Positions 21,301 to 27,290 of a DNA stretch of 64,000 nt are shown here, in pieces. The position numbers were made by a program, and so were the translations under genes. The DNA comes from Clytia hemisphaerica (Eukaryota; Cnidaria; Hydrozoa; Leptothecata; Clytiidae): positions 310,001-374,000 of the forward strand of contig CACVBU010000635.1 in NCBI GenBank assembly GCA_902728285.1, in the 5' to 3' direction. Position 1 is the stretch's first letter, and the number at the start of each line of letters is the position of its first letter. The notes under the pieces were generated by a model that searched no databases, was not told where the DNA came from, and saw nothing but the letters and a program-made list of their open reading frames with translations.

Positions 21301-21916
21301 AAAAATGATTTTGGCTTAGTAGCAGTGTTCCCATCTACATCTCGCTTCAATTTCAATTTTACTTTAAAACTGTTTTTACAGCTGATAGGAAAGCTAGAAT
21401 GTAAAGGTTTGACGTCTTCTTTGACCACATTTTCAGATGACGAAATTTCGCATTTGGTGATGACCCGCATCCAATAGTCCGGCAACCATAGCCGCAGAAT
21501 ATCCCTAATACATACAACTCTCTAAAATGCAGTACTGTTGCGTTGGAAACGAAATCATCTAGTTTTTTTCAACTGCAAAAAAATAGAAGACAGATAAATC
21601 CTGATTTTTCGTGAGAACCTATATTACTTTATCATCTATTTTAGGGACGACAACGAGGCGAACGACGTCAAGGGAAGGTATCGCCAAAGACAAAAAATTG
21701 ATAGTGGAGCAAAGCGAATGCCTCCAGGAATTTCTTTTAACGTTCTCAACACCGGGCAAGGTTGATTGTGAAAAATGCATCAAAGATGCCAATGGTGCGT
21801 TGGATGAGTACAATTGGGAGCAAATCAAATGGTTCGTTTATAACCTCAATCGATCCAAGAAAAGAAAATTAACGAACATTGGAAAACAAGCAACCAAACA
21901 AAACAAAACAAAATAA
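281..21916 (+). CDS. Multi-exon tyrosine recombinase/integrase-like zinc-finger protein (whole gene)
   Basis: The exon chain, with phases fitting throughout, is 281-304?, 2108-2155, 3017-3085, 4401-4448, (4478-4624?), 4821-4941, 5212-6216, 9157-9905, 11986-12172, 13083-13172, (15674-15841?), 20444-20512 and 21645-21916, giving roughly 890-1000 codons. Domain order is acidic N-terminus, two Cys/His zinc fingers, helical core-binding-like region, tyrosine-recombinase catalytic region, acidic Ser/Asp linker, PKKRKV nuclear signal and a C-terminal CxxC domain. The catalytic region shows R-S-G-E (box I Arg), a GKRGRK beta-strand Lys region, T-x-L-R in the HxxR box (first His replaced), LGH and a Tyr pair 9-10 residues later. 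Known for the family: this residue set performs DNA strand exchange. Inference: a nuclear DNA-binding protein, either domesticated or from a Crypton-like element. The true first exon and ATG may lie upstream of the window. Introns are packed with MITEs, while the exons found carry no stops or frameshifts, suggesting selection. Confidence 0.85.
467..1120. repeat. Tandem repeat of about 320 bp, two copies plus a partial one
   Basis: The block beginning CCCTAAATATGACAAAAGGG near 480 recurs as CCCTAAAAATGACATAAGGG near 801, and the block with AATTTGCCCC near 679 recurs near 1001, so the period is about 320 bp. The copies differ at many positions. A related diverged segment occurs near 7540-7620. 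Short open frames inside it (434-664, 672-899, 955-1212) do not resemble proteins. Confidence 0.65.
1173..1448. mobile_element. Partial TTTCGCGAA-rich MITE (right half)
   Basis: The sequence from GCTTAGAGGGACAAATAC onward matches 29140-29435 closely, including the right terminal repeat GTTTGTACGCCTAAAG followed by TA. The left terminal repeat is absent, so this copy is truncated. It contains several TTCGCGAA motifs in both orientations. Confidence 0.7.
2108..2155 (+). CDS. Exon of the recombinase-like gene (N-terminal, basic)
   Basis: The acceptor TTTTCAG precedes 48 open bases in phase 0 and the donor GTAAGT follows at 2156. It encodes a short Lys-rich segment (PLEKIRKLKSQGFFQP). Its frame joins the exon at 3017 exactly. 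No family motif is recognised in it, so the call rests on splice signals and phase. Confidence 0.5.
2708..2735. repeat. (AAT)n microsatellite
   Basis: Nine or so uninterrupted AAT units in the intron upstream of the exon at 3017. Similar ATT/AAT runs lie near 15404-15425 and 25418-25440. Confidence 0.9.
3017..3085 (+). CDS. Exon of the recombinase-like gene (acidic)
   Basis: TTTTTTAG acceptor, 69 open bases in phase 0, and a perfect GTAAGT donor at 3086. It encodes 23 residues rich in Asp/Glu (starts GQEIEDGWMDKDEDGDE). The acidic character matches the following N-terminal exons, consistent with a disordered acidic leader before the zinc fingers. Confidence 0.6.
3530..3968. repeat. Dispersed/tandem repeat R2 (about 335-bp period)
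   Basis: The segment with ACACAAATATTCTTTC near 3540 and the following TTTGGTTAAGAACATTAA recur near 3878 and 3946, a period of about 335 bp. A further diverged copy is at 26920-27080, including GTGATTCTTATAGATA. A MITE (3969-4204) sits inside the second copy. Confidence 0.55.
3969..4204. mobile_element. MITE, terminal repeats AATTCGTCCCTCACATGACT
   Basis: The first 20 bases AATTCGTCCCTCACATGACT appear in inverted form at 4185-4204, and the similarity extends about 40 bp inward. It is 236 bp long and inserted in a copy of repeat R2, splitting the motif that normally reads through to GTGATTCTTATAG. The internal open frame (3991-4194) is the terminal repeats read through and is not protein-like. 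Confidence 0.8.
4401..4448 (+). CDS. Exon of the recombinase-like gene
   Basis: CTTTATTTAG acceptor, 48 open bases in phase 0, GTGAGT donor at 4449. It encodes SIPCDSALAGDFPSIE. It can splice in frame to the acidic exon at 4821. Splicing instead to 4478 would leave an intron of only 29 bp, which is too short for animals, so this exon and the next candidate look mutually exclusive. Confidence 0.5.
4478..4624 (+). CDS. Alternative or spurious exon of the recombinase-like gene
   Basis: An acceptor (CTAATAG) is followed by 147 open bases and a perfect GTAAGT donor at 4625. The frame is phase 0 at both ends and would join 4821. It encodes 49 residues with no recognised motif. It conflicts with 4401-4448 because only 29 bases separate them, so it is either a mutually exclusive exon or a chance open frame. 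Confidence 0.3.
4821..4941 (+). CDS. Acidic Asp-rich exon of the recombinase-like gene
   Basis: TAATATTTAG acceptor and GTAAGT donor at 4942. It encodes about 40 residues dominated by Asp and Asn followed by a short NDPDFIPNDSAET tail, and ends in phase 1, matching the start of the zinc-finger exon. GAT/GAC codon runs give it a simple-sequence look, so its length may be polymorphic. Confidence 0.7.
5212..6216 (+). CDS. Zinc-finger and core-binding exon of the recombinase-like gene
   Basis: A 1005-nt exon starting after TGTTTCAG (phase 1) and ending at a GTAAG donor (phase 1). It begins with an acidic stretch (SDEEEEQDKD). It then shows a first finger C-x2-C-x10-H-x4-H at 5479-5535 (YYCPLCPTKK ... 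RHYEDSH) and a second C-x2-C-x11-H-x3-C at 5761-5820 (LPCEFCLQFF ... RHITNC). A helical region follows (LRELGRFVIGMRKE ... WLFELLNP) that in this family precedes the catalytic domain and probably binds DNA like the core-binding domain of tyrosine recombinases. The last codons (TPSLG) run into the next exon (IKLGQLL). No frame damage was seen across 335 codons. Confidence 0.85.
6394..7476. mobile_element. MITE/non-autonomous element with CCGGGTG termini and TA duplication
   Basis: The left end TA|CCGGGTGCACCA and right end (inverted) TA|CCGGGTGTCCCA flank 1.08 kb. Inside, a block with AATCAATCTTTTTGTATTGG recurs as GATCAATCCTTTTGCATTGG and again inverted near 7415-7435, so the element has subterminal repeats. 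It has no transposase frame. It resembles TA-inserting families. Fragmentary relatives start near 20610 and 26335. Confidence 0.75.
7167..7313. mobile_element. Nested MITE, CAGGGCCGGCGAA termini
   Basis: A 147-bp GC-rich palindromic element with CAGGGCCGGCGAA at the left and its exact complement at the right. ATTTA stands on both sides as a 5-bp target duplication (7162-7166, 7314-7318). The CAGGG start suggests a hAT-like family, though hAT duplications are normally 8 bp. It sits inside the older 6394-7476 element. Confidence 0.85.
9157..9905 (+). CDS. Catalytic exon of the recombinase-like gene
   Basis: Acceptor CTCTCTTTAG, phase 1 in; ends at CTTCAG|GTAGGG in phase 0. It encodes about 249 residues: IKLGQLLVKIAYMVKGEAL, a linker, LPLTEDLMKLKTHL, then LLNRRRSGEVAKM with the box I arginine (R-S-G-E), IEIRGKRGRKVPVLLT equivalent to the catalytic Lys beta-hairpin, and TSTKLRKHIATL equivalent to the HxxR box with Thr in place of the first His. 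These are hallmarks of the tyrosine recombinase/phage-integrase fold. The order and spacing are as in full-length members. A 170-codon open frame on the minus strand (9233-9745) is a shadow of this exon. Confidence 0.9.
10060..10520. mobile_element. TTTCGCGAA-rich MITE, CCTTAAGGGAAG termini, TA duplication
   Basis: The ends read TA|CCTTAAGGGAAGAAATTTTC and its inverted form CTTCCCTTAAGG|TA. Arrays of TTTCGCG / CGCGAAA motifs alternate with ATTTAATT on both arms, so each arm can fold on itself as well as on the other. It is 461 bp with no coding frame. A second family member is 51975-52194. Confidence 0.9.
10574..10989. mobile_element. TTAA-flanked MITE (piggyBac-like), CCCTTCGAGCATCTT termini
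   Basis: TTAA|CCCTTCGAGCATCTT at the left and AAGATGCTTGAAGGG|TTAA at the right. The exact TTAA duplication is the hallmark of piggyBac-type insertion (known for that superfamily; the assignment here is inference). 416 bp, no coding frame. Confidence 0.85.
11130..11731. mobile_element. TTAA-flanked MITE, AGGGGGATTAACG-type termini
   Basis: TTAA|AGGGGAATTAACGTTTGG on the left is the inverted match of AACGTTAATCCCCCT|TTAA on the right. 602 bp. It contains a TGACGTCACGTG palindromic site near 11311 and no convincing coding frame. Confidence 0.8.
11986..12172 (+). CDS. Catalytic-tyrosine exon of the recombinase-like gene
   Basis: Acceptor TTTCCTACAG, phase 0; donor GTAATA at 12173, phase 1. It encodes ERELEILAGFLGH followed by DVKIHREYYRLPE, the LGH box and the nucleophile tyrosine region of tyrosine recombinases. 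The two adjacent tyrosines lie 9-10 residues after the His, the normal spacing. The helical tail (AKVGKLLMLMERGEVGDF) resembles the C-terminal helix that packs after the active site. All expected residues are present except the HxxR histidine noted in the preceding exon. Confidence 0.9.
12173..13082. other. Intron, nothing recognisable
   Basis: AT-rich sequence with no inverted-repeat element, coding frame or simple repeat that I can support. Confidence 0.5.
13083..13172 (+). CDS. Acidic linker exon of the recombinase-like gene
   Basis: CTTTTTATAG acceptor and GTAATT donor; phase 1 in, phase 1 out. It encodes about 30 residues rich in Glu, Asp and Ser (INSECESDVDSTDESDQSED). Such a charged linker after the catalytic tyrosine is consistent with a hinge to the nuclear-localisation and C-terminal domains. 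Confidence 0.75.
13708..14164. mobile_element. MITE, CAGGGCTCGAAATAAC termini, TCTCAT duplication
   Basis: Left CAGGGCTCGAAATAAC is exactly mirrored by GTTATTTCGAGCCCTG on the right, with TCTCAT on both flanks (13702-13707, 14165-14170). The motif GGGTCGGACATGTCC and its relatives repeat on both arms, about eight GTCGGACA/TGTCCGAC sites. The CAGGG termini suggest hAT-like mobilisation (inference). Confidence 0.9.
15674..15841 (+). CDS. Tentative extra exon of the recombinase-like gene
   Basis: 168 open bases between TTTAG and GTAAAC, phase 1 at both ends, so it would insert 56 residues between the acidic linker and the NLS exon without a frame change. The translation is hydrophilic (ends SSSDQNATDLG). 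The acceptor lacks a good pyrimidine tract and no family motif is seen. The donor lies 26 bp from a MITE, so this may be chance. Confidence 0.3.
15868..16329. mobile_element. MITE with C-rich interior, ATAGTGTCCTYCC termini
   Basis: Left ATAGTGTCCTCC and right GGAAGGACACTAT are inverted matches. The interior repeats the phrase TTTTCCCCCC about eight times, and the right end folds on itself (CCCCCCTTTATAAAGGGGGG). 462 bp, no coding frame. Confidence 0.75.
16473..16829. mobile_element. MITE with about 48-bp terminal inverted repeats
   Basis: The left arm starts GTCCTTTAGGCGATTGCGAC and continues to a stretch ending CCACCAGCA near 16519. The right arm is its near-exact complement from TGCTGGTGG near 16782 to GCCTAAAGGAC. 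It sits in an ATCGAT-rich tract. 357 bp. The internal minus-strand frame 16575-16760 is not protein-like. Confidence 0.85.
16840..17560. repeat. ATCGAT-rich simple tract with an internal hairpin
   Basis: Dense ATCGAT, ATCAAT and TGATTGAT motifs occur here and again at 18600-18780. A 19-bp-arm hairpin lies at 17259-17310 (GCCAAGCTAAGCTCTAAA and its complement). A degraded TTTCGCGAA MITE fragment lies at 17035-17150. No coding content. Confidence 0.6.
17561..18501. mobile_element. Non-autonomous DNA element, CAATACACCGTTTAGGAGT termini
   Basis: CAATACACCGTTTAGGAGT at 17561 is mirrored by ACTCCTAAACGGTGTATTG ending at 18501. The 940-bp span includes a later nested insertion (17728-18256), leaving about 410 bp of original element. 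Confidence 0.85.
17728..18256. mobile_element. Nested MITE with long GC-rich terminal repeats and TCCTTTC duplication
   Basis: CGACCCTGCCTATGCCCCGG followed by ACAGTCCGGGG is exactly mirrored at the right end, and each arm is itself palindromic (CCCCGGACTGTCCGGGG). TCCTTTC flanks both sides (17721-17727, 18257-18263); a 7-8 bp duplication is hAT-like. Inside is a 60-codon frame (17997-18179) ending GRRRLSTEEYFNELEKSPCG, unrecognised, possibly a captured fragment. Confidence 0.85.
19136..19216. repeat. Short direct duplication CAGGGTTGCTAGTAACGGCT
   Basis: The 20-mer CAGGGTTGCTAGTAACGGCT occurs at 19136 and again 60 bp later at 19196. It is locally GC-rich against the AT-rich background. No function is seen. 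Confidence 0.7.
19555..19600. repeat. Hairpin with GGGCTTTACAGAT arms, plus flanking direct repeat
   Basis: GGGCTTTACAGATATCTGTG and its complement CACAGATCTGTAAAGCCC surround a 7-nt loop. The preceding phrase CCTAGGCTTCACTTTTAGAT recurs near 19803 with one change, so the hairpin belongs to a small dispersed unit. Confidence 0.7.
20126..20300. repeat. Truncated copy of the 55287-55720 MITE
   Basis: From TAGTAGGGGGAAATTGTAAA through GGGGTAGGGGAATCAAAATA the sequence matches 55287-55390 closely, but the right terminal repeat is missing. Confidence 0.7.
20333..20375. repeat. Near-perfect 18-bp-arm hairpin
   Basis: CTTTTCATGGTCTTTCTA, a 7-nt loop, then TAGAAAGACCATGAAAGG. It lies 69 bp upstream of the NLS exon, in its intron. 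It could influence splicing or simply be a degenerate element. Confidence 0.75.
20444..20512 (+). CDS. Nuclear-localisation exon of the recombinase-like gene
   Basis: TTTTTACTTAG acceptor and GTATTT donor; phase 1 in and out. It encodes 23 residues starting LPKKRKVIKKTKPK, which contains the classical monopartite nuclear-localisation motif PKKRKV followed by a Lys/Thr-rich tail. Phase and chemistry both fit the joining of the acidic linker (13083) and the C-terminal exon (21645). Known: PKKRKV-type motifs bind importin-alpha. Inference: the protein acts in the nucleus. Confidence 0.72.
21645..21916 (+). CDS. Terminal exon of the recombinase-like gene
   Basis: Acceptor CTATTTTAG, phase 1 in; stop TAA at 21914-21916. 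It encodes about 89 residues: a basic start (GTTTRRTTSREG), a helical stretch, TPGKVDCEKCIKDA with a C-x2-C pair, then YNWEQIKWFVYNLNRSKKRK and a Lys/Gln tail. The pattern (charged helix, PGK..C..C, then W..IK..V.N) recurs at the C-terminus of related recombinase-like proteins as I remember them and looks like a small Myb/HTH-like DNA-binding module (inference). Confidence 0.82.
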
Positions 21917-21950
21917 GCAGTTTTTGTTGGGCTGAAGTCTTAAGTCTTAA

Positions 21951-22744
21951 GGTGGCACATGGGGAAAGAAGGTTTTTTTGCCACAAAATTGTTTATTTTC
22001 AAAGTGCTCTTCCACAAACTTGCATACTCTCAAAATAAGAGGAAAAAAAGCAATTTTTTGAAATTTTTCTGATGACGTCACTAATTATGCGCATAATTAT
22101 GTATGCTAAAATCATATGGTATTTGTCAGCAAGGATATCTCTGGATAGACTTTTTCAATCTATGTAAAACTTTTGAATTTTGTTGCTAATAGGTAGATGA
22201 ATGTTCTGTATGAATTACTTTTTGAAATTTTTGTCTCACTTGCTCCAGGTATGCAATCAAACTCGAATTTTCCAGGAAGAAATATATCAATGAATACATA
22301 TTAGATTCTAACAGTGAAAATAGTAACGATTTCGAAAAACTGATTCATGCAAAACATGCTGAATACGTTGAAGAACTAATGTTGAAAATTTCAAGTCAAA
22401 AGCTTGAATTGTGCGGCCGCTATCTTTGCTAACGTCTCTAAAATTGAATTGGAGTAAATGACGTTTAAAGTTTTTTACTTCCAGTTTGCCTAAACTAATG
22501 CTTTTTTGTGCCCGATTCCAAAAGTCCAACGTACCATCAGTCATTAAAAGTTTTCAAAGTCACTTTGATCATAAACTAAAGGCGTGCCTTGTGAATTTTC
22601 ATTTAATATCTGCACGGCAAATAACTGCTTGTGGTTGGCAGGGAAATTCCCCAATGACCATAAAAATTCCCCAAAAGCAAGTTCTACTTACAGGAAGTCT
22701 TTTCAGCTCAACTTTGAAATTGAGGTTTTTCCCCATGTGCCACC
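21951..22744. mobile_element. TTAA-flanked MITE in the 3' UTR of the recombinase-like gene
   Basis: TTAA|GGTGGCACATGGGGAAA at the left and TTTCCCCATGTGCCACC|TTAA at the right give an exact TTAA duplication, piggyBac-like. It begins 34 bp after the stop codon. An AATAAA signal lies 9 bp beyond its right end, so the gene's 3' UTR probably spans it. 794 bp. Confidence 0.9.
22249..22432 (+). pseudogene. Exon-like open frame inside the MITE (possible captured fragment)
   Basis: After a good acceptor (CTCACTTGCTCCAG) there are about 60 open codons ending in TAA, hydrophilic and exon-like (contains YINEYILDSNSENSN and HAKHAEYVEELMLK). Nothing is recognised. It lies wholly within the TTAA-flanked element, so it may be a captured gene piece, an element-encoded remnant or chance. 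Confidence 0.3.
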
Positions 22745-22752
22745 TTAAGCTA

Positions 22753-22758
22753 AATAAA
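22753..22758 (+). promoter_or_regulatory. Candidate poly(A) signal AATAAA
   Basis: AATAAA directly downstream of the 3'-UTR MITE. Removing the MITE would place it about 40 bp after the stop codon of the recombinase-like gene, so it is the likely original polyadenylation signal. Confidence 0.5.
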
Positions 22759-23034
22759 GTAAAATCTTTTTTTTCATTGACTTTTAAATTTTCAGATTCA
22801 GTGCATCGAAATACGAAAGTATTAATTTTAGGTAAAACATCTTTTTTTTCTCGCAAATTTGAAAAAGAACTTCAAAATTTTTCAACTTTCTTTTCTTTTA
22901 AAAAGAGTTGATTGAAGTTAAAAAGAGAATTGAATTATTACACTTTCTATGCACGGATAAATTCTGTTTTTGCCAGTTTATTCTTGGTGGATAGTTTTGA
23001 GAATTTCTCTTTTATTTTTCTTCACAACAAATTC

Positions 23035-23432
23035 TTCGAAGGGTAAATCACTTGGAAAAAGGTGTACGATACTTTTTGACTTTTTGACTTTCATTTGACT
23101 TTTTGAATTTTTTCCGACAAAAACACCCACCGCCTTCGGGCGCCCAACATCTTCCGCCCAAATCTGTCCAAAAATGCCAACCACCCATAAATTTTGCTCC
23201 ACCCATCCGCCCATTCAAGAAACTTTTTGACTTTTTCATTACTTTTTTCTGACTTTTATTTAACTTTCTGACTTTTTTCTAAGAATTTTGACTTTTTCTT
23301 TGACTTTTTGACTTTATTTTAGACTTTTTGACTTTTTCTTTGACCTTTTGACTTTTTTTTTGACTTTCTTGACTTTTTTTTTGACTTTTTGTAGAGGTGT
23401 ACGATAGTTTTTCGAGTGATTTAGCCCTCGAA
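23035..23432. repeat. Inverted-repeat unit with (TGACTTTT)n interior
   Basis: Left TTCGAAGGGTAAATCACT and right AGTGATTTAGCCCTCGAA are inverted matches, and GGTGTACGATA occurs near each end. The interior is dominated by TTTTTGACTTTTTGAC repeats (23072-23110, 23225-23392). The minus-strand frames over it are repeat artefacts. Confidence 0.65.
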
Positions 23433-23634
23433 ATTCTTGATTAGAAAGCTTTGAATATGGGCCCGATAAAAGACTAATTTGGAGATGTTTCAGGGGTATT
23501 TTGAGTAAATAATACTTTTAGCCAAAATTTAATTTAATAGCAGCTGTTAGTTTAAATATTTACTTTCAATGTTGTTAGTTTGAGGCACTTTATAATCTTT
23601 TGAGCCCAATCAGTTTTTGCTTGTTTATACACCC

Positions 23635-23873
23635 CCTTCTCACAGACCCAGTGGGCCCCTTCCCATTGGGAAAATTGGCCGAAATATCGTCCCCGGTGGA
23701 AAATTATCCTTCAATCTTTGCCCTACTGAAAATAATCAAATGAACCAATCCTCCCTGAAAAATATTATTCTATTTTTCCTAGCCCCACTGAATTTTCTGA
23801 CTTCAAAACAAAAAATTGAAATCTCCAGCTATAGAAAATATGAGAATAAAAATTCTACCGGTCTGTGAGAAGG
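23635..23873. mobile_element. MITE, CCTTCTCACAGACC termini
   Basis: CCTTCTCACAGACC at the left is exactly mirrored by GGTCTGTGAGAAGG at the right. 239 bp. The plus-strand frame inside (23617-23868) is terminal-repeat read-through. No clear target duplication. Confidence 0.75.
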
Positions 23874-23989
23874 TAGTGTACTTTTATTTTAAATTGTTGA
23901 CATTTTGACATAATGATAATTGTTGCGGGTGGGTTTACATCCTAAGCTTTCTCATTGGTTGAGATTTTATCACGGAACACAATTTTTTT

Positions 23990-24315
23990 CTCTACACGCT
24001 TTTTTTTCTAAGAATACCTTCTTCAAGAATATCAGGGTGAAAATTGGCCAAATCGTAAGAATACCTCCAGAGTGAGTTTCACAGAGGGTAGTCATTTTCT
24101 ACTTGGTAACAAAAATAACTGGATTTTTTGTACGACTTGAATTGAAACTTTAAGGTAGAAATATAATTTTAGCTTAAAATATGCGCTAAATAACATGAAA
24201 TTTACGAATAGGTCATTTTTATGCTTGTTTAAGTACATTAAGAATATTTCACCCTCAATTTCGGCAATTTTTTAAAGATACTTGACCCTCAGCCAAAGTA
24301 CACTATTCTTATATC
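23990..24315. repeat. Dispersed repeat D (copy 1)
   Basis: Contains AAGAATACCTTCTTCAAGAA, a TTTCACCCTCAATTTCGGCA block and CTTGACCCTCAGCCAAAGTA. The same blocks occur in reverse orientation and order at 52745-53265, so this is a dispersed family with one copy inside the core of the 24-kb foldback element. Confidence 0.7.
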
Positions 24316-24885
24316 AAAAGGCATGTATCCATTCGACTTACGCATCGAATACTGTAGTTTGATTTTTAAAAATTCAATTTTCTACTCATTTAAAATGAAT
24401 CTCATGCTCAATCTTTTTTTCCAAATCGATCTTCCCCTCGTTACGTACCTTGTCTTTATCAAAGAATCTACAGATGTAAACCCACCCTGTGATCTTAATC
24501 TACAAAAGTAATTATTTATTTATTTTAAGAACTATTTGTTGGTCAGAGCCTTTTAATATTTAGCGTTCCCAATTAAATTGTTTAATATTTAATATTTTAA
24601 CAGAATTTTAACAGAAGTTAACAGAATTCATTTATTTTCATCCTGCTTTTACTCTTTACTTTTTACACCCTCGCTCCCTGGGCGAATATCATCGCCGTAT
24701 TTATTTGGATGTTATTTGACGAGTTTCAGCCCTGGTCTTGGGTTTAAAAAAATATTATGTAATCACATTTCAAACACGCGTAGCTTATTGAAAATAACTG
24801 ACTCGGGTAGCTTGATTCGAATAACAAAAAGAAAACCTTGCAGCCCTTATTAACCTCAATATTCAACAAGTTTTCACTACACTCC

Positions 24886-24968
24886 CAGCTGACACACAAC
24901 GTTTTTTCAACGTTCGCCTAACGTTCCTAACGTTATATGAACGTTGAAACAACGTTGTGTGCCAGCTG
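24886..24968. mobile_element. 83-bp palindromic element with AACGTT repeats
   Basis: CAGCTGACACACAACGTT and its complement AACGTTGTGTGCCAGCTG bound an interior with further AACGTT sites. Almost the whole element folds into one hairpin. Confidence 0.75.
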
Positions 24969-24993
24969 CGCTTATCTGATATTCCGATTATTC

Positions 24994-25293
24994 ATGACGT
25001 CATAATTTAAAAAAGTTGAATATCTCAAGAACTAATGCTCGAAACGTTATGAAATTTTAACCAATGATAGAACTCATCAAGAGGAGGAGAAATCTTTTTA
25101 AAAAAAATGAAAACTAGCTGATATCAGCATTTTATTGCAAAAATTCGAATTTCTGCAATTTTTGCTGTCGTCATCAATTTTGGGAAATACTTTATTAAAC
25201 TTTTATCACTGGTCCAAATTTCATAAAGTTTTGGTTTATATTTCTTGAGATATTCAACTTTTCGTATTTATGACGTCATCAATTATGACGTCA
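24994..25293. mobile_element. Inverted-repeat element ending in ATGACGTCAT palindromes
   Basis: ATGACGTCATAATTTAAAAA plus AGTTGAATATCTCAAGAA at the left is mirrored by TTCTTGAGATATTCAACTTT and ATGACGTCAT at the right, with one extra ATGACGTCAT beyond. The ends are CRE-type palindromes (TGACGTCA), as in the 367-bp array units. Confidence 0.65.
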
Positions 25294-25583
25294 TAAGCAG
25301 GTTTTCTTAAAATATATCTAATTATACTGAGAAAAATCTTAATTTGTCGTTTCTGATTGTTTGATAACATAACTAGCCTGGATATTTAGACTGTGAACTA
25401 TTTTATTGATAAAATAACATTATTATTATTATTATTATTAATGCCCTTAATTTTTCATTATATATGGCCCTTTAGTCAGTCTTCGACTGGCGGGGCCATA
25501 AATGAAAATTTGCGGGCATAAATAAAATCCGCATTCCAAGACACACCAAATTCTTCAGTTGAATTAAAACACATGATTGATCC

Positions 25584-26013
25584 TAGGCTGCATGCATCCC
25601 CAAATTAGTTTTGATATAGGGGATGCGAATCAGGCTCTAATATCGCTTCCGAGAAAATTACCGAATAGCTATGTATTTTGCAGAATTTTGGCGACTTGTA
25701 TTTTTCAAAAAACTCGATGTGTATTGTTTGAGTTATTTGATGAAGTAAATAGAAATCAAATAAAGATTCAAATAAAAAGAACATATGGCTAGAAATCTCT
25801 CTTTCTCCTCTCTTTCTTTTTGTTTATCGAAATTAATTGAATTAGCAAACAAAACTCTCAAGATAACAAAAGACGACAAACTGTCAATCAAAGTTCTCTA
25901 TCATTCAACTCTTTTTTTGGTTAGCAGATTTTTTGCTAAGTTCGGAACGGTTTTGTGAGCCTGATTCGCATCCCCTATATCAAAACTTATCAGAGGGGAT
26001 GTGTGCAGCCTAG
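25584..26013. mobile_element. hAT-like MITE with 8-bp duplication ATTGATCC
   Basis: TAGGCTGCATGCATCCCC at the left is mirrored at the right (GGGGATGTGTGCAGCCTA), and a second inner inverted block follows (GGGGATGCGAATCAGGCTC and complement). ATTGATCC stands on both flanks (25576-25583, 26014-26021). The 8-bp duplication plus TAGGSTG-type ends are typical of hAT elements (known). 430 bp, no transposase. Confidence 0.88.
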
Positions 26014-26021
26014 ATTGATCC

Positions 26022-26926
26022 CGTTGTTGCTTTCTTGATCCCCGTGTAAAAGGTACTTGACATCGAATGTGTAAACCGACCTGAAAGGAACAGAAAGATT
26101 GATGTAGCATCTCATTTCAGAATGCTAAAACTACCCTTCATGATCGAAATAAAAAGGGTAGCTTTCCAATGATGTGTAAATTATTATTCTTTATTATAAG
26201 GTAAATGTGGAATTTGGTGTTGTGACGGGAATTGTGGGTTCGTGTTGGGGTCTTTGTATTGGGATTGGGGCCAGGGTTGAGATTGACGCTGGCGAGTTTG
26301 TGGTTTCAGACTGACACAGGGGTGTGAAGACTTACCGGGTGGTCCAGAAAAAACATGTCAAAAATTATTTTTTAAATTACACAAAAAGTTTTGTATGTAG
26401 GTCTACTAAAATTTGCACAATTAAACAATTAGACATATTCGAAACTTCGTGCAAAAAACTGGGCTTAAAGGATCAGAATTGAGACAACTACAAGTTTTTT
26501 AAGAAATAGTACAATTTTTCTATTGCAGGAAAATGATGAGAAATTAACGTCAAAAAATTTATGAGCGAAGCAGTTTTGCTATCGTGTGTGCGTACCTTTA
26601 ACTATCTATCCTTTCGACTCTCTATAAGGCAGGGAGAGGGGAAAAACGTTTCGAATCTCCGAGTCGCGCGACACCAAAATATTTAGGGGATAAAATACAA
26701 AGGATATTCACCGAAATGGTAACTCAAATTACCTCCGTCATATCAAATTTGACGTATACGTCAGAATGATACGAAGAACGAGTCTACCCTCCGTGACCCG
26801 GTGAAGAATATCCCGGGAAATGATAAAACAAATTACCTCCGTTATAGTAAATTGTTATATTTGAATTTAGAACACAAATAGTGACGATCTATTAAAATTA
26901 GTCGTTTGTTTCTTATAAAAAAAACG
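26022..26926. other. No gene seen; a solo ACCGGGTG-type end
   Basis: A TACCGGGTGGTCCAGAAAA end at about 26335 resembles the 6394-7476 termini but has no partner. ATTACCTCCGTYATA recurs at 26730 and 26835. Otherwise nothing recognised. Confidence 0.4.
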
Positions 26927-27290
26927 TTAAGAAACCAAAATTTCATGCTCTTGAAATATTCTTTCATATTCAAGAATTTGTGGGAAAAAAAATTTCCATC
27001 TCATCAAAAAATTGAGTAATTTGGCTATGAACATTGATGTATGCTTATTAATAGTGATTCTTATAGATAAACATGCGTTTTTGAGCCAACAAAATTTTTT
27101 TGAAAAAATCTGCTTGAGCCATCTCTTTACCACTCTGACAACTGATGATCTCTTAATTCCAGTGTATTTCTCTATTTCCCGCGGTGACAAATGTGTACCG
27201 GGGTTGTCCTCTTGAGAACATAACATTCCATAACCTGGGTAATTGTGATTGCTTTCCATAACAATCTGACGAAATCGTAAGGACCACGTT
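26927..27290 (-). pseudogene. Remnant of a Tc1/mariner-like transposase helix-turn-helix
   Basis: On the minus strand an open frame reads SQEDNPGTHLSPREIEKYTG then IKRSSVVRVVKR. The S-x-R-E-I-x-x-x-T-G-I-x-R-S-S-V-x-R-I/V-V-K pattern is the helix-turn-helix found at the N-terminus of Tc1/mariner-type transposases (known). The frame then runs into a copy of repeat R2 and loses similarity, and no DDE/D motifs are seen. It is a truncated relic, not a functional gene. Confidence 0.5.

Noticed and set aside
22486..22911. 141-codon plus-strand frame
   Set aside because: It crosses the right end of the TTAA-flanked MITE and reads through low-complexity Phe/Lys sequence; no domain and no splice support.
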